A stretch of 30,767 nucleotides of DNA from Nonomuraea candida (GCF_000725485.1 NZ_JOAG01000078.1:1-30767); one strand, 5' to 3'; numbered from the stretch's first letter, positions 7,549 through 16,251 are shown. Program-made: numbers and translations. Notes: generated by a model from the sequence alone, not told the origin.

Positions 7549-7567
7549 TGTACGACGTTCCCGAACA
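7549..7567. promoter_or_regulatory. Operator-like site 2, TGTACG-N7-CGAACA
   Basis: Second copy, exactly 60 bp from the first (start to start) and ending 4 bp before the GGAGG of the monooxygenase. Its position would block transcription or early elongation of that gene. A possible -35 TTGACG lies at 7513-7518. Confidence 0.55.
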
Positions 7568-7580
7568 ATCGGAGGCTGGG

Positions 7581-9017
7581 ATGGACGACGTCGCGATCGT
7601 GGGGGGCGGCCCCGTGGGCATGCTGCTGGCCGCCGAGCTCGGGCTCCAGGGCGTGCGCCCCCTCGTGCTCGAACGGCTGGTGCTTCCATCGGAGGAGTCC
7701 AAGGCGGGCACGCTGCACGCCCGTACCGCGCAGAGCCTCGACCGCCGCGGCCTGCTGGAGGCGGTCGGGCGGTCGAGCGGCGGGAGCGTGAGCTTCCACT
7801 TCTCCGGCATGTTCGGGCTCGACCTGGGCGCGGTCGCGGAGGAGGGCGTGAGCATCGTCGGCAGCCCGCAGGCGTGGGCCGAGCAGGTGTTCGCCCGCCG
7901 CGCGGCCGCGCTGGGCGCGGAGATCCGGCGGGGACAGGAGGTCACGGGCCTGGTGCAGCACGACGACCACGTGGTGCTGACCGCCGGCGGGCGCGAGCTG
8001 AGCGCCCGCTACGTCGTGGGCACGGACGGCGCCCGCAGCACGGTGCGCCGCGCCGCCGGCATCCCGTTCACCGGCACTCCGGCGCGGGTGGCCGCCCTCA
8101 TGGGCGACGTGCGGCTGCTCGACCCGTACGGCGTGCCGCCCGGCTACACCCGCACCCCGCGCGGCTGGATCATCGTCTGGCTGAACCCGGCCGGGCACAG
8201 CCGCGTCACCACCTACGACTTCCGCGCCCCGCACGCGGACCGCCAGGCCCCGGTCACGCCCGAGGAGCTGCGCGAGGCCGCCGAGCACGTCCTCGGCAGG
8301 CCGGTCCCGATGGCCGGCGCGCGCAACCTGTCGCGGTACGGCGACGCCGCGCTGCAGGCCGAGACCTACCGCGCGGGCCGGGTGCTGCTGGCCGGCGACG
8401 CGGCCCACGTGCACTTCCCGTGGGGCGGGCAGGGGCTGAACACCGGGCTGGAGGACGCGTTCAACCTGGGCTGGAAGCTCGCGGCGCAGGTGCGGGGGCA
8501 CGCGCCGGACGGGCTGCTCGACAGCTACCACGCCGAGCGGCATCCGGTGGCCGCCCGCGTGCTGTGGAACGTGCGGGCGCAGACCGCGCTGGCCGACCCG
8601 CATCCGTCGGTCGATCCGCTGCGCGAGCTGTTCGCCGAGCTGATGGGCTTCGAGGAGGTGAACACCTACCTGAGCGGGATGATCAGCGGCGTGCACACCA
8701 CCTATGACGTGGGCGTGCCGGGGGCCGGGCGGATGGCCGCCGATCTGGTGCTGAAGACCGGCGACGGGCCGGTCAGGCTGGTGGAGCTGCTGCGGGAGGG
8801 GCGGCCGCTCCTGCTCGACCTGGCCGGCCGTGACGATCTGGTGGCGCAGGCGGCGGGCTGGGCCGATCGGGTGGACGTGGTCCGGGCCGCCGCCGACCAT
8901 CCGGCCGACGCGCTGCTGATCCGGCCCGACGGATACGTCGCGTGGACGTCCGCCGCCGGTGCCGGCCACCCCCTGGCGGACTCGCTCGCACGGTGGTTCG
9001 GCCGCCCCCGGGGGTGA
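7581..9017 (+). CDS. FAD-dependent aromatic monooxygenase (PheA/TfdB, rifampicin-monooxygenase-like)
   Basis: Class A flavin hydroxylase of 478 aa. Motifs in order: the FAD dinucleotide fold VAIVGGGPVGMLLAAEL (residues 4-20), the DG motif GTDGARSTVR (148-156), and the GD motif AGDAAHVHFPWGGQGLN (271-287). A C-terminal thioredoxin-like region (about 380-478) completes the architecture. Length and layout match the group containing polyketide hydroxylases (RdmE, PgaE) and rifampicin monooxygenase (Rox), which hydroxylate aromatic substrates using NAD(P)H and O2. Which substrate is used is not visible. GGAGG lies 5 bases before the ATG. It is divergent from an arsR-like repressor with paired operators, so it is probably inducible by its substrate. 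No truncation. Confidence 0.9.
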   Translation: MDDVAIVGGGPVGMLLAAELGLQGVRPLVLERLVLPSEESKAGTLHARTAQSLDRRGLLEAVGRSSGGSVSFHFSGMFGLDLGAVAEEGVSIVGSPQAWAEQVFARRAAALGAEIRRGQEVTGLVQHDDHVVLTAGGRELSARYVVGTDGARSTVRRAAGIPFTGTPARVAALMGDVRLLDPYGVPPGYTRTPRGWIIVWLNPAGHSRVTTYDFRAPHADRQAPVTPEELREAAEHVLGRPVPMAGARNLSRYGDAALQAETYRAGRVLLAGDAAHVHFPWGGQGLNTGLEDAFNLGWKLAAQVRGHAPDGLLDSYHAERHPVAARVLWNVRAQTALADPHPSVDPLRELFAELMGFEEVNTYLSGMISGVHTTYDVGVPGAGRMAADLVLKTGDGPVRLVELLREGRPLLLDLAGRDDLVAQAAGWADRVDVVRAAADHPADALLIRPDGYVAWTSAAGAGHPLADSLARWFGRPRG

Positions 9018-9040
9018 GCCGCGGCAGGGCGGGCCGGGGA

Positions 9041-9802
9041 TCAGTGGACGAAGAAGCCGCCGTCCACGAAGAGCATGTGGCCGGTGACGAACGCGGAGGC
9101 GTTCCCCGCCAGGAAGACCGCCGCGCCCTCGAAGTCCTCCGGCACCCCGTTGCGGCCCGCCATGTGCCGGGCGGCCAGCGCCTCGACGCGGCCGGGCACG
9201 GCCTGGGCGGCCGTGGTGAGTGGGGTCAGCACGAAGCCGGGGATGATCGTGTTGACGCACACCCCCTGGGCCGACCACGCCTCGGCCTGGGAGCGGGTCA
9301 GGCCGGCGAGCCCGGCCTTGGCGGCGCCGTAGGCCCCGCTGTCGCCGAAGGCGCTGATGGACTGCTGGGAGCCGACGTTGATGATGCGCCCCCAGCCGCG
9401 TGCGGCCATCCTGGGCCCGTAGTGCTGGCCGAGCAGGTAGGGCGCGGTGAGGTTGACGGCCATGGTGCGCTCGTAGTCGTCCACGGTCAGCTCGGCCATG
9501 GGCTTGCGGATGTTGTTGCCCGCGTCGTTGACCAGGATGTCGATGTCGCCGGCCGTCTCGCACACGCGCCTGACGTCGGCGCGGTCGCCCAGGTCGGCGC
9601 TGATCCGGGAGGCGGTGACGCCGTGGCCGCGCAGTCGGGCGACGGCGTCGTCCAGCTCCTTCTCCCTGCGGGCCACCACGACGACCTCGGCGCCGGCCCG
9701 CCCGATCGCCTCGGCCATGGCGTACCCGATCCCGGAGCTGCCGCCGGTCACGAGCGCGCGCCGGCCGTGGAGGGAGAAGAGCTCCCGCAGATAGTCGGAC
9801 AT
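9041..9802 (-). CDS. Short-chain dehydrogenase/reductase
   Basis: Classical SDR of 253 aa. The cofactor motif TGGSSGIG is at about residues 19-26. ILVNDAGNN is the structural NNAG motif with Asp in place of the second Asn, INVGSQQS supplies the catalytic Ser, and YGAAK the Tyr and Lys. The closest style is gluconate 5-dehydrogenase / 2-deoxy-D-gluconate dehydrogenase or 3-oxoacyl reductase; the substrate remains open. The C-terminus VTGHMLFVDGGFF is standard. No ribosome binding site precedes the ATG, but TAGCTT lies 8 bases upstream, suggesting a leaderless mRNA. It is convergent with the FAD monooxygenase, 23 bp apart, and divergent from helD. Confidence 0.92.
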   Translation of the reverse strand: MSDYLRELFSLHGRRALVTGGSSGIGYAMAEAIGRAGAEVVVVARREKELDDAVARLRGHGVTASRISADLGDRADVRRVCETAGDIDILVNDAGNNIRKPMAELTVDDYERTMAVNLTAPYLLGQHYGPRMAARGWGRIINVGSQQSISAFGDSGAYGAAKAGLAGLTRSQAEAWSAQGVCVNTIIPGFVLTPLTTAAQAVPGRVEALAARHMAGRNGVPEDFEGAAVFLAGNASAFVTGHMLFVDGGFFVH

Positions 9803-9810
9803 GGACGGTC

Positions 9811-9816
9811 AAGCTA
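9811..9816 (-). promoter_or_regulatory. Candidate -10 TAGCTT for the SDR gene
   Basis: TAGCTT sits 8 bases before the ATG at 9802, and no Shine-Dalgarno sequence is present. This matches the arrangement at purB in this window. Confidence 0.35.
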
Positions 9817-9884
9817 GCACCCCGCGGATCACCGTCCGCCGCAGAGCCCGGCGTGTCCGGCCGCGCCGGGGGAAAGGGAGGGCG

Positions 9885-9914
9885 TTTGCGCGCGCCCGGG
9901 CGCGGGGTTAAGCT
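9885..9914 (+). promoter_or_regulatory. Candidate helD promoter
   Basis: TTTGCG (9885-9890) and TAAGCT (9909-9914) are separated by 18 bp. They would give a leader of about 55 bases before the ATG at 9975, with TTAGGAG 11 bases before the start. I do not see the long inverted repeat described upstream of rifamycin-inducible genes. Confidence 0.35.
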
Positions 9915-9974
9915 CGAATACTGCCATTCTCCAAACGAGCTTTCACAGAACTCCCGTTAGGAGCATACCACCGA

Positions 9975-12263
9975 ATGACTAATCGTCAAGATGGTCTCGC
10001 GCAAGCCCTTGACACCGAGCAGCGCACCGTGTCGTGGCTCTACGGCATGCTCGACGCCGCGCGAGAGCGGGCGCGGGAGACCCTGCGCGAGGTGTACCGC
10101 AGGGGCGGCACGGGCACCCGGCAGGCGCGGGTCGAGCGTGAGGCGCTGGCCTCGGAGCAGGCCCGGCGGCTGGCGCGGCTCGAGGCGGTCGAGCGGGGCC
10201 TGTGCTTCGGCCGGATCGACGACGACTCGGGGAGCAGCACGTACATCGGCAGGATCGGGCTGCGGGACGAGCGGCACGAGTCGGTCCTGATCGACTGGCG
10301 GGCGCCGGCGGCGCGGCCGTTCTACGTCGCCACGGCGACCGATCCGGGCGGCCTGGTGCGGCGCCGGCATCTGCATCTGAAGGACCGGCGGGTGGTGGGC
10401 ATCGACGACGAGGTGTTCGACCTGGAGGGGATGAGCGAGGGCGACCGGCGCACGCTGGTGGGGGAGGCGGCGCTGCTGGCGGCGCTGCGGCGGGGGCGTA
10501 CGGGCCGGATGGGCGACGTGGTGGCGACCATCCAGACCGAGCAGGACCGGGTGATCCGGGCCGGGCTGCAGGGCGCGCTGGTGGTGCAGGGCGGCCCGGG
10601 CACCGGCAAGACGGTGGCGGCGCTGCACCGGGCGGCGTACCTGCTCTACACCCACCGCGACACGCTCGAGCGGCGCGGGGTGCTGGTGGTGGGCCCCAAT
10701 CCGATGTTCCTGCGCTACATCGGGCAGGTGCTGCCGGCGCTGGGGGAGACGCAGGTGGTGATGACCACGGTCGGCGAGATGTTCCCGGGCGTGCGGGCGC
10801 GGGAGGCCGACGGCGGGGCGGCGGCGGCGGCCAAGGGCGACGTGCGGATGGCCGAGGTGGTGGCCGGGGCGCTGGCGCTGCGGCAGGGCGCGCCCGAGGG
10901 CGATCTGGTGGTGGAGCTGGACGGGCTGCGCCTGCGCGTGCCGCACGAGACCTGCCTGCGGCTGCGCGAGCGGGCGCGGGCGGTGCGGCTGCCGCACAAC
11001 ATGGCCCGCAAGCTGTACGTGACCGAGCTGCTCAAGGAGCTGGCCAGGGCCGAGGCGCGGGCGCTGGAGGAGTCGCTGCGCATCGAGGAGCTGGTGATCG
11101 AGGGCGAGCCCGAGCTGGCCGAGCCGCTGGACCTGGAGGGCGACCTCGACGAGCTGGACATCGAGCTGGCCTCGCGCCGGCTGTGGGAGGAGCCGGCGGT
11201 GCGGCGCGCGGTGGACGGGCTGTGGCCGGAGCTGACGCCGCAGCGGCTGGTGTCGGAGCTGCTGTCCTCGCCGGGGACGCTGCGCGCGGTGGCGCCGGCG
11301 GGCCTGGACTGGGAGTCGCTGGTGCGCCCGGCGGGGTCGCCGTGGACGGCCGGCGACGTGCCGCTGCTGGACGAGGCCGCCGAGCTGCTGGGCGAGGACG
11401 ACTCGGCGCGGCGGGCCGCGGCCCGGCGGGCGCGGGAGGAGCAGGAGGGGCTGGAGCTGTACGCGCGGGAGGTGCTGACCACGACGGGCGTGGCCGAGGA
11501 GGGCGTCTTCGGCCGGGCCGACGTGCTGGCCGGCCGGCACGCCGACGACGGCGCGGCCCTGACCACGGCCGACCGGGCGGCGGCCGACCGCACCTGGGCC
11601 TACGGGCACGTGATCGTGGACGAGGCGCAGGAGCTGTCGCCGATGGCCTGGCGGATGGTCATGCGGCGGGTGCCGGCCAGGTCGCTGACCGTGGTGGGCG
11701 ACCTGGCGCAGACGGGGTCGGCGGCGGGCGCGCGGTCGTGGGGGGAGGTGCTGGACCCGTACCTGAAGGGGCGGTGGCGGGAGGAGCGGCTGCTGGTCAA
11801 CTACCGCACGCCGGTGGAGATCATGCGGGTGGCGGCGGACGTGCTGCGCGCGTACGCGCCGGGGCAGGTGCCGCCGGAGTCGGTGCGCGACGGCGAGGCC
11901 GAGCCGCGGGCGGTGCGCATGCCGGTGGGGGCGCTGCCCGGGCTGGTGGCGGCGGAGCTGGCGGAGATCGGTGAGGGCCGGGTGGGGGTGGTGACGCCGG
12001 ACGCGCGGCACGCGGAGGTGGCGCGGCTGTTCCCGGAGGCCGACCTGGACGCGCCGGTGGTGGTGCTGACGGTGACGCAGGCCAAGGGGCTGGAGTTCGA
12101 CGCGGTCGTGGTGGTGGACCCGGCGGGCATCATCGGGCAGTCGCCGCTGGGCGGCCAGGACCTGTACGTGGCGGTGACGCGGGCGACGCGGCGGCTGACC
12201 GTGGTGCACGAGGGCGACCTGCCGCCGGTCCTGTCCCGCCTGGCCCAGAAGTCTACTTTGTAA
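9975..12263 (+). CDS. helD: HelD-family RNA polymerase recycling ATPase
   Basis: UvrD/Rep-like motor of 762 aa, the length of mycobacterial class II HelD. Residues about 8-75 form the N-terminal coiled-coil arm. ERGLCFGRID, YIGRIGLRDE and LIDWRAPAARPFYVAT are hallmarks of HelD. Walker A GGPGTGKT is at 206-213 and Walker B VDEAQELSPMAW has Asp549 and Glu550. VNYRTPVEIM, TQAKGLEFDAVVVVDP and LYVAVTRATRRL are superfamily I helicase motifs IV-VI. HelD enters the RNA polymerase channels, releases stalled enzyme from DNA and RNA, and in several actinobacteria relates to rifampicin tolerance (established for M. smegmatis HelD and Streptomyces HelR). This protein looks like HelD rather than HelR at its N-terminus. 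The last codons overlap a TCTAC-N3-GTAAAGG motif. Confidence 0.92.
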   Translation: MTNRQDGLAQALDTEQRTVSWLYGMLDAARERARETLREVYRRGGTGTRQARVEREALASEQARRLARLEAVERGLCFGRIDDDSGSSTYIGRIGLRDERHESVLIDWRAPAARPFYVATATDPGGLVRRRHLHLKDRRVVGIDDEVFDLEGMSEGDRRTLVGEAALLAALRRGRTGRMGDVVATIQTEQDRVIRAGLQGALVVQGGPGTGKTVAALHRAAYLLYTHRDTLERRGVLVVGPNPMFLRYIGQVLPALGETQVVMTTVGEMFPGVRAREADGGAAAAAKGDVRMAEVVAGALALRQGAPEGDLVVELDGLRLRVPHETCLRLRERARAVRLPHNMARKLYVTELLKELARAEARALEESLRIEELVIEGEPELAEPLDLEGDLDELDIELASRRLWEEPAVRRAVDGLWPELTPQRLVSELLSSPGTLRAVAPAGLDWESLVRPAGSPWTAGDVPLLDEAAELLGEDDSARRAAARRAREEQEGLELYAREVLTTTGVAEEGVFGRADVLAGRHADDGAALTTADRAAADRTWAYGHVIVDEAQELSPMAWRMVMRRVPARSLTVVGDLAQTGSAAGARSWGEVLDPYLKGRWREERLLVNYRTPVEIMRVAADVLRAYAPGQVPPESVRDGEAEPRAVRMPVGALPGLVAAELAEIGEGRVGVVTPDARHAEVARLFPEADLDAPVVVLTVTQAKGLEFDAVVVVDPAGIIGQSPLGGQDLYVAVTRATRRLTVVHEGDLPPVLSRLAQKSTL

Positions 12264-12266
12264 AGG
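12252..12266 (+). repeat. Motif TCTAC-N3-GTAAAGG, copy 2
   Basis: TCTACTTTGTAAAGG covers the last four codons and the TAA of helD and runs into the terminator stem. Because it overlaps coding sequence, selection on the motif would have to be compatible with Ser-Thr-Leu-stop. Confidence 0.55.
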
Positions 12267-12297
12267 CGGCGGGCTGGGACATCCCGAATCCGCCGCC
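12265..12297. terminator. Terminator hairpin after helD
   Basis: GGCGGCGG and CCGCCGCC form an 8-bp outer stem, and GGG/CCC with loop ACAT forms an inner stem, between helD and the convergent marR-like gene. The first arm overlaps the end of motif copy 2. Confidence 0.6.
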
Positions 12298-12353
12298 GGG
12301 AAAATCCTCCGGCGACGGAACCAGGGGGCGGGGCCGGGCGTTGTCGGGGTGGG

Positions 12354-12839
12354 TCAGCCCGCGCGGGGCCCACCGGGTTCGTCTCCGGTGCGGTCCTCGT
12401 GGGCGAGCTTGGCGGCGACGTCGCTGATGGTGCGCGTGACGCTGTCGAGGGTGCGCAGGGTGTCGGTGTCGAGGTGTTCCATGATGCGCCGGTAGTGGTG
12501 CAGGCCGGCGTTGTTGATCTCCTCGATGAGCTGCGTGCCGACGGGGGTCAGCTCGACGCGGCGCACGCGGCGGTCGTGCGGGTCCTCGTGGCGGCTGACG
12601 AGGCCGTGGGCGACGAGGCGGTCGACGATGCCGGTGACCGTGCCGAGGCCGACGCCCAGGTGGTGGGCGAGGTCCTGGCCGGAGGCGGAGCCGTTGACCG
12701 ACAGGAGCATGATGACCTTGAGCTGTCTCAAGGTGAGGTTGGAGCTGAACAGGGGGGACTGGTGCTGGGCGATCAGCCGGCCCAGGCCCCGTTGGGTCTC
12801 GGTGATCCGGCGGATCAGGTCTTCGCGTTCGTTGCTCAC
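12354..12839 (-). CDS. MarR-family transcriptional regulator
   Basis: Winged-helix regulator of 161 aa. LTLRQLKVIMLLSVNGSA leads into the recognition helix region SGQDLAHHLGVGLGTVTGIVDRLVAHGLVSR, and the wing HEDPHDRRVRRVELT is the MarR signature. The GTG at 12839 is chosen because GAGAGGTGAGC lies just upstream; the frame is open 21 codons further without a better signal. Divergent from an RND transporter 105 bp away, the arrangement expected for a repressor relieved by a phenolic or drug ligand. Regulation of the pump is inferred from position. The acidic C-terminal tail (HEDRTGDEPGG) is not conserved in the family. Confidence 0.9.
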   Translation of the reverse strand: MSNEREDLIRRITETQRGLGRLIAQHQSPLFSSNLTLRQLKVIMLLSVNGSASGQDLAHHLGVGLGTVTGIVDRLVAHGLVSRHEDPHDRRVRRVELTPVGTQLIEEINNAGLHHYRRIMEHLDTDTLRTLDSVTRTISDVAAKLAHEDRTGDEPGGPRAG

Positions 12840-12876
12840 GCTCACCTCTCGCTTCCTGAGAAGGTTATCAGGAACG

Positions 12877-12903
12877 CTTGGGTGATCTAAATATTCGCAC
12901 AAG
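12877..12903. promoter_or_regulatory. Weak inverted repeat in the marR/RND divergent promoter
   Basis: CTTGGGTG and CGCACAAG flank an AT-rich core (ATCTAAATATT), an imperfect dyad typical in spacing of MarR sites. A possible -10 TAGTCT for the pump gene is at 12913-12918. Confidence 0.3.
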
Positions 12904-12944
12904 GCAAAGTGTTAGTCTGGGGCGAACTCTTTGAGGGGGAGTCT

Positions 12945-15900
12945 ATGACCGCATTCGCCCGGTTGAGCCTGGTCAACCGCAGCCTTGTGATCTTGGTGGC
13001 GGTCGTGCTCAGCGCCTTCGGCGCGTTCACGATTCCGCAGTTGAAACAGCAGTTGCTGCCGTCTTTGTCGTTTCCCGGCGCCTTCGTGGTCGCGCCGTAT
13101 CCCGGCGCGTCGCCGGAGATCGTCGAGGACCAGGTCACCGCCCCGATCGAGGACTCGTTCCAGGGGCTGGCCGGGATGGAGCAGATGACCTCGACCTCGA
13201 AGGAGGGCCTGGCGCAGATCCAGGTGGCCTTCGAGTACGGCACCGACGTCGAGGCCGCGCTGAACAAGATGCAGCAGGCCGTCAGCAGGGTGGCGCTGCC
13301 CGACGGGGTGGACCCGCAGGTGGTGGCCGGCAACACCGACGACATCCCGGTGCTGGTGCTGGCGGTGGGCGACGGCGGTGACGAGCGGGCGATGGCCGAC
13401 AAGCTGCGCCGCATCGTGGTGCCGGAGTTGCAGGCCGTCGAGGGCGTGCGGGAGGCGGCGGTCACCGGCACGCGTGACGAGGTCGTGACGATCGAGCCGG
13501 ACGCCAAGAAGATGGCGGCGGCGGGCGTGTCGGCGGCGCAGATCCCCGAGGTGCTGAAGGCGAACGGGACCCCGATCCCGGCCGGCACGCTGACGGCGGA
13601 CAACAAGTCGCTGTCGGTGCAGGTCGGCTCGCGGGTCGACTCGGTGGAGAAGCTGAAGGACCTGTATCTGACGCCGGCGCAGCCGTCGGCGGCGCAGCAG
13701 GCGCAGGCCGCCCAGGCCGCCCAGGCGCAGGCCCAGGCTCAGGCTCAGGCGCAGCAGGGGCGGATGCCGGCCGGCCAGCCGGGCCAGGCGCGGCAGGCGG
13801 TCCCGCAGCAGCCGAAGCCGCTCAAGCCGGTCAAGCTGGGCGACGTCGCGAAGATCACGCGCGGGCTGGCGGACGCGACCGCGATCACCCGTACCGACGG
13901 CAAGACCAGCCTGGGCGTGTCGGTGACGATGGTGCCGGACGGCAACGCGGTGTCGATCTCGCATGAGATCAACGAGAAGCTGCCCGAGCTGACCAAGGCG
14001 CTGGGCGACTCCTCTGACACGGCGATCTCCGTGGTGTTCGACCAGGCCCCGTACGTGGAGCAGTCGATCGAGAGCCTGACCACCGAGGGCCTGCTGGGCC
14101 TGGCGTTCGCGGTGCTGGTCATCCTGGTGTTCCTGCTGTCGGTGCGCTCGACGCTGGTGACGGCGGTGTCGATCCCGCTGTCGGTGGTGATCGCGCTGAT
14201 CGCGTTGTGGGCGGGCGACTACTCGCTCAACATGCTGACGCTGGGCGCGCTGACGATCGCGGTGGGCCGGGTCGTGGACGACTCGATCGTGGTGCTGGAG
14301 AACATCAAACGCCATCTGGCCTACGGCGAGGCGAAGCTGCAGGCGATCCTGACGGCGGTGCGCGAGGTGTCCGGGGCGGTGACGGCCTCGACGCTGACGA
14401 CGGTGGCGGTGTTCGCGCCGATCGCGATGGTGGGCGGCATGGTGGGCGAGCTGTTCAGCCCGTTCGCCATCACGGTGACGGTGGCGCTGCTGGCCTCGCT
14501 GGTGGTGTCGCTGACCGTGGTGCCGGTGCTGGCGTTCTGGTTCCTGCGCTCGCCGGAGCTGACGCCGGAGGAGGCGCGCAAGCAGCGTGACGAGGCCGAG
14601 GCCAAGGAGCTGCGCTCGCCGCTGCAGCGGGCCTACCTGCCGGTGCTGCGCTTCGCGACGCGGTTCAAGCTGGTGACGATCCTCATCGGGGTGGCGGTGT
14701 TCGTCGGCACGATGGGGCTGGCCGGCGGGCTGCAGACGAACTTCCTGGACTCCTCGGGGCAGAACACGCTGTCGTTGTCGCAGCGCATGCCGGTGGGCAC
14801 CGACCTGGCCACCACCGACAAGGCGGCCGAGAAGGTCGAGGGTGTGCTGGCCGGCGTGGACGCGGTGGAGACGTACCAGGTGAACGTGGGTGGCGGCAAC
14901 GCCATGATGGGCGGCACCGGCGGCGGCGCGGACCGCGCGTCGTACTCGGTGACCTTGGCGGAGGACGCCGACACCGTGAAGGTCGAGCAGGAGCTGCGCG
15001 AGCGGATCGGGAAGCTGTCGGGGGTGGGTGAGGTCACCGTCGGCGGCGCCGGCGGGGGCGGGTTCGCCACCGACACGATCGAGATCATCGTGCGGGCGCC
15101 CGACACCGGGACGCTGCGGGCGGCCACCGACACGGTCAAGACGGCGATGGGCGAGGTGTCCGGGCTGCGTGACCTGGCCTCGAACCTGGAGACGAGCGCG
15201 CCGCGGATCGAGGTCGTGGTCGATCGCGAGGAGGCGGCCGAGCGCGGGCTGTCGGAGGCGCAGGTGGGCCAGGCGGTGGCGCAGGCCTTCCGCGGGGCGC
15301 CGCTGGGGCAGATCACGCTGGACGGCCGTGCCAGTGACCTGGTGCTGCGCGGCGCGGACGCGCCGGAGGACGCCAAGGCGGTCGAGGACCTGAAGCTGCC
15401 GACGGCCGCCGGGATGGTGAAGCTGTCGACGGTGGCCGACGTGCGGCAGGTGGCCGGTCCGACGCAGGTGACCAGGATCGACGGTGAGCGCTCCGCCACG
15501 GTGTCGGCCAAGGCGGCCGACACGGGCGATCTGGGCGCGGTGACGCAGGAGCTGACGGAGAAGCTGGACGGGCTGGCGCTGCCGTCGGGCGCCTCTTATG
15601 AGATCGGCGGCGTGTCGGCCGATCAGGCCGACGCCTTCGCCGACCTGGGCATCGCGATGCTGGCGGCGATCGCGATCGTGTTCCTGATCATGGTGGCGAC
15701 GTTCCGCAGCTTCATCCAGCCGGTGATCCTGCTGGTGTCGATCCCGTTCGCGGCGACGGGCGCGATCGGGCTGCTGGTGGCGACCGACACGGCGCTGGGC
15801 GTGCCGGCGCTGATCGGCATGCTGATGCTGATCGGCATCGTGGTGACGAACGCGATCGTGCTGATCGACCTGATCAACCAGTATCGCGAGCAGGGCATGG

Positions 15901-16229
15901 GCGTGGTGGAGGCGGTGATCGAGGGTGGCCGGCGCCGGTTGCGGCCGATCCTGATGACCGCGGTGGCCACGATCTGCGCGCTGACGCCGATGGCGCTGGG
16001 CGTGACGGGGTCGGGCGGGTTCATCTCGCAGCCGCTGGCCATCGTGGTGATCGGCGGCCTGATCTCCTCGACGCTGCTGACCCTGGTGCTGGTGCCGACG
16101 CTCTACGTCGTGGTGACCCGCGACCGTGACGGCGGCCCCCGCCACTCCGCCTCCGGCTCGCAGGCCGGGCGTGAGGCCAAGGGCGGGCCGGGCAAGGGTG
16201 AGGCGGATCTCGCGGGCCAGCCGGCCTGA
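12945..16229 (+). CDS. AcrB-like efflux RND transporter permease
   Basis: Inner-membrane proton-driven exporter of 1094 aa, close to the usual length of about 1050. After TM1 (residues about 10-30) comes a large porter domain, then TM segments 2-6 (about 375-530), a second porter domain, and TM 7-12 at the C-terminus. The TM4 proton-relay pair is present in VGRVVDDSIVVLENIKRH with Asp445 and Asp446, and LIGIVVTNAIVLIDLINQYR is the matching TM10 segment. An Ala/Gln-rich insertion (about residues 245-293) interrupts the first porter domain. GAGGGGGAG precedes the ATG at 12945; the frame extends 12 codons further without a signal. No membrane-fusion partner or outer-membrane channel gene is next to it. 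Control by the divergent MarR is likely. Confidence 0.93.
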   Translation: MTAFARLSLVNRSLVILVAVVLSAFGAFTIPQLKQQLLPSLSFPGAFVVAPYPGASPEIVEDQVTAPIEDSFQGLAGMEQMTSTSKEGLAQIQVAFEYGTDVEAALNKMQQAVSRVALPDGVDPQVVAGNTDDIPVLVLAVGDGGDERAMADKLRRIVVPELQAVEGVREAAVTGTRDEVVTIEPDAKKMAAAGVSAAQIPEVLKANGTPIPAGTLTADNKSLSVQVGSRVDSVEKLKDLYLTPAQPSAAQQAQAAQAAQAQAQAQAQAQQGRMPAGQPGQARQAVPQQPKPLKPVKLGDVAKITRGLADATAITRTDGKTSLGVSVTMVPDGNAVSISHEINEKLPELTKALGDSSDTAISVVFDQAPYVEQSIESLTTEGLLGLAFAVLVILVFLLSVRSTLVTAVSIPLSVVIALIALWAGDYSLNMLTLGALTIAVGRVVDDSIVVLENIKRHLAYGEAKLQAILTAVREVSGAVTASTLTTVAVFAPIAMVGGMVGELFSPFAITVTVALLASLVVSLTVVPVLAFWFLRSPELTPEEARKQRDEAEAKELRSPLQRAYLPVLRFATRFKLVTILIGVAVFVGTMGLAGGLQTNFLDSSGQNTLSLSQRMPVGTDLATTDKAAEKVEGVLAGVDAVETYQVNVGGGNAMMGGTGGGADRASYSVTLAEDADTVKVEQELRERIGKLSGVGEVTVGGAGGGGFATDTIEIIVRAPDTGTLRAATDTVKTAMGEVSGLRDLASNLETSAPRIEVVVDREEAAERGLSEAQVGQAVAQAFRGAPLGQITLDGRASDLVLRGADAPEDAKAVEDLKLPTAAGMVKLSTVADVRQVAGPTQVTRIDGERSATVSAKAADTGDLGAVTQELTEKLDGLALPSGASYEIGGVSADQADAFADLGIAMLAAIAIVFLIMVATFRSFIQPVILLVSIPFAATGAIGLLVATDTALGVPALIGMLMLIGIVVTNAIVLIDLINQYREQGMGVVEAVIEGGRRRLRPILMTAVATICALTPMALGVTGSGGFISQPLAIVVIGGLISSTLLTLVLVPTLYVVVTRDRDGGPRHSASGSQAGREAKGGPGKGEADLAGQPA

Positions 16230-16251
16230 CGGATCCTCCCGGCGGATCCTG

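Noticed and set aside
6666..9812. Very long minus-strand open frame (over 1000 codons) across the monooxygenase region
   Set aside because: It runs antisense to the flavoprotein and monooxygenase genes, has no domain, and is low-complexity Arg/Gly/Ala sequence typical of the GC-rich shadow of real genes. Only the arsR-like and SDR proteins, in other frames, are real on that strand.
9840..9974. Rifamycin-associated inverted repeat upstream of helD
   Set aside because: No long GC inverted repeat of that kind was seen; only a modest promoter and an AT-richer leader. HelR assignment was therefore not made.
12912..16145. Minus-strand open frame opposite the RND gene
   Set aside because: His/Arg/Gln-rich with no motif; the plus-strand protein has full RND features and a good ribosome binding site.
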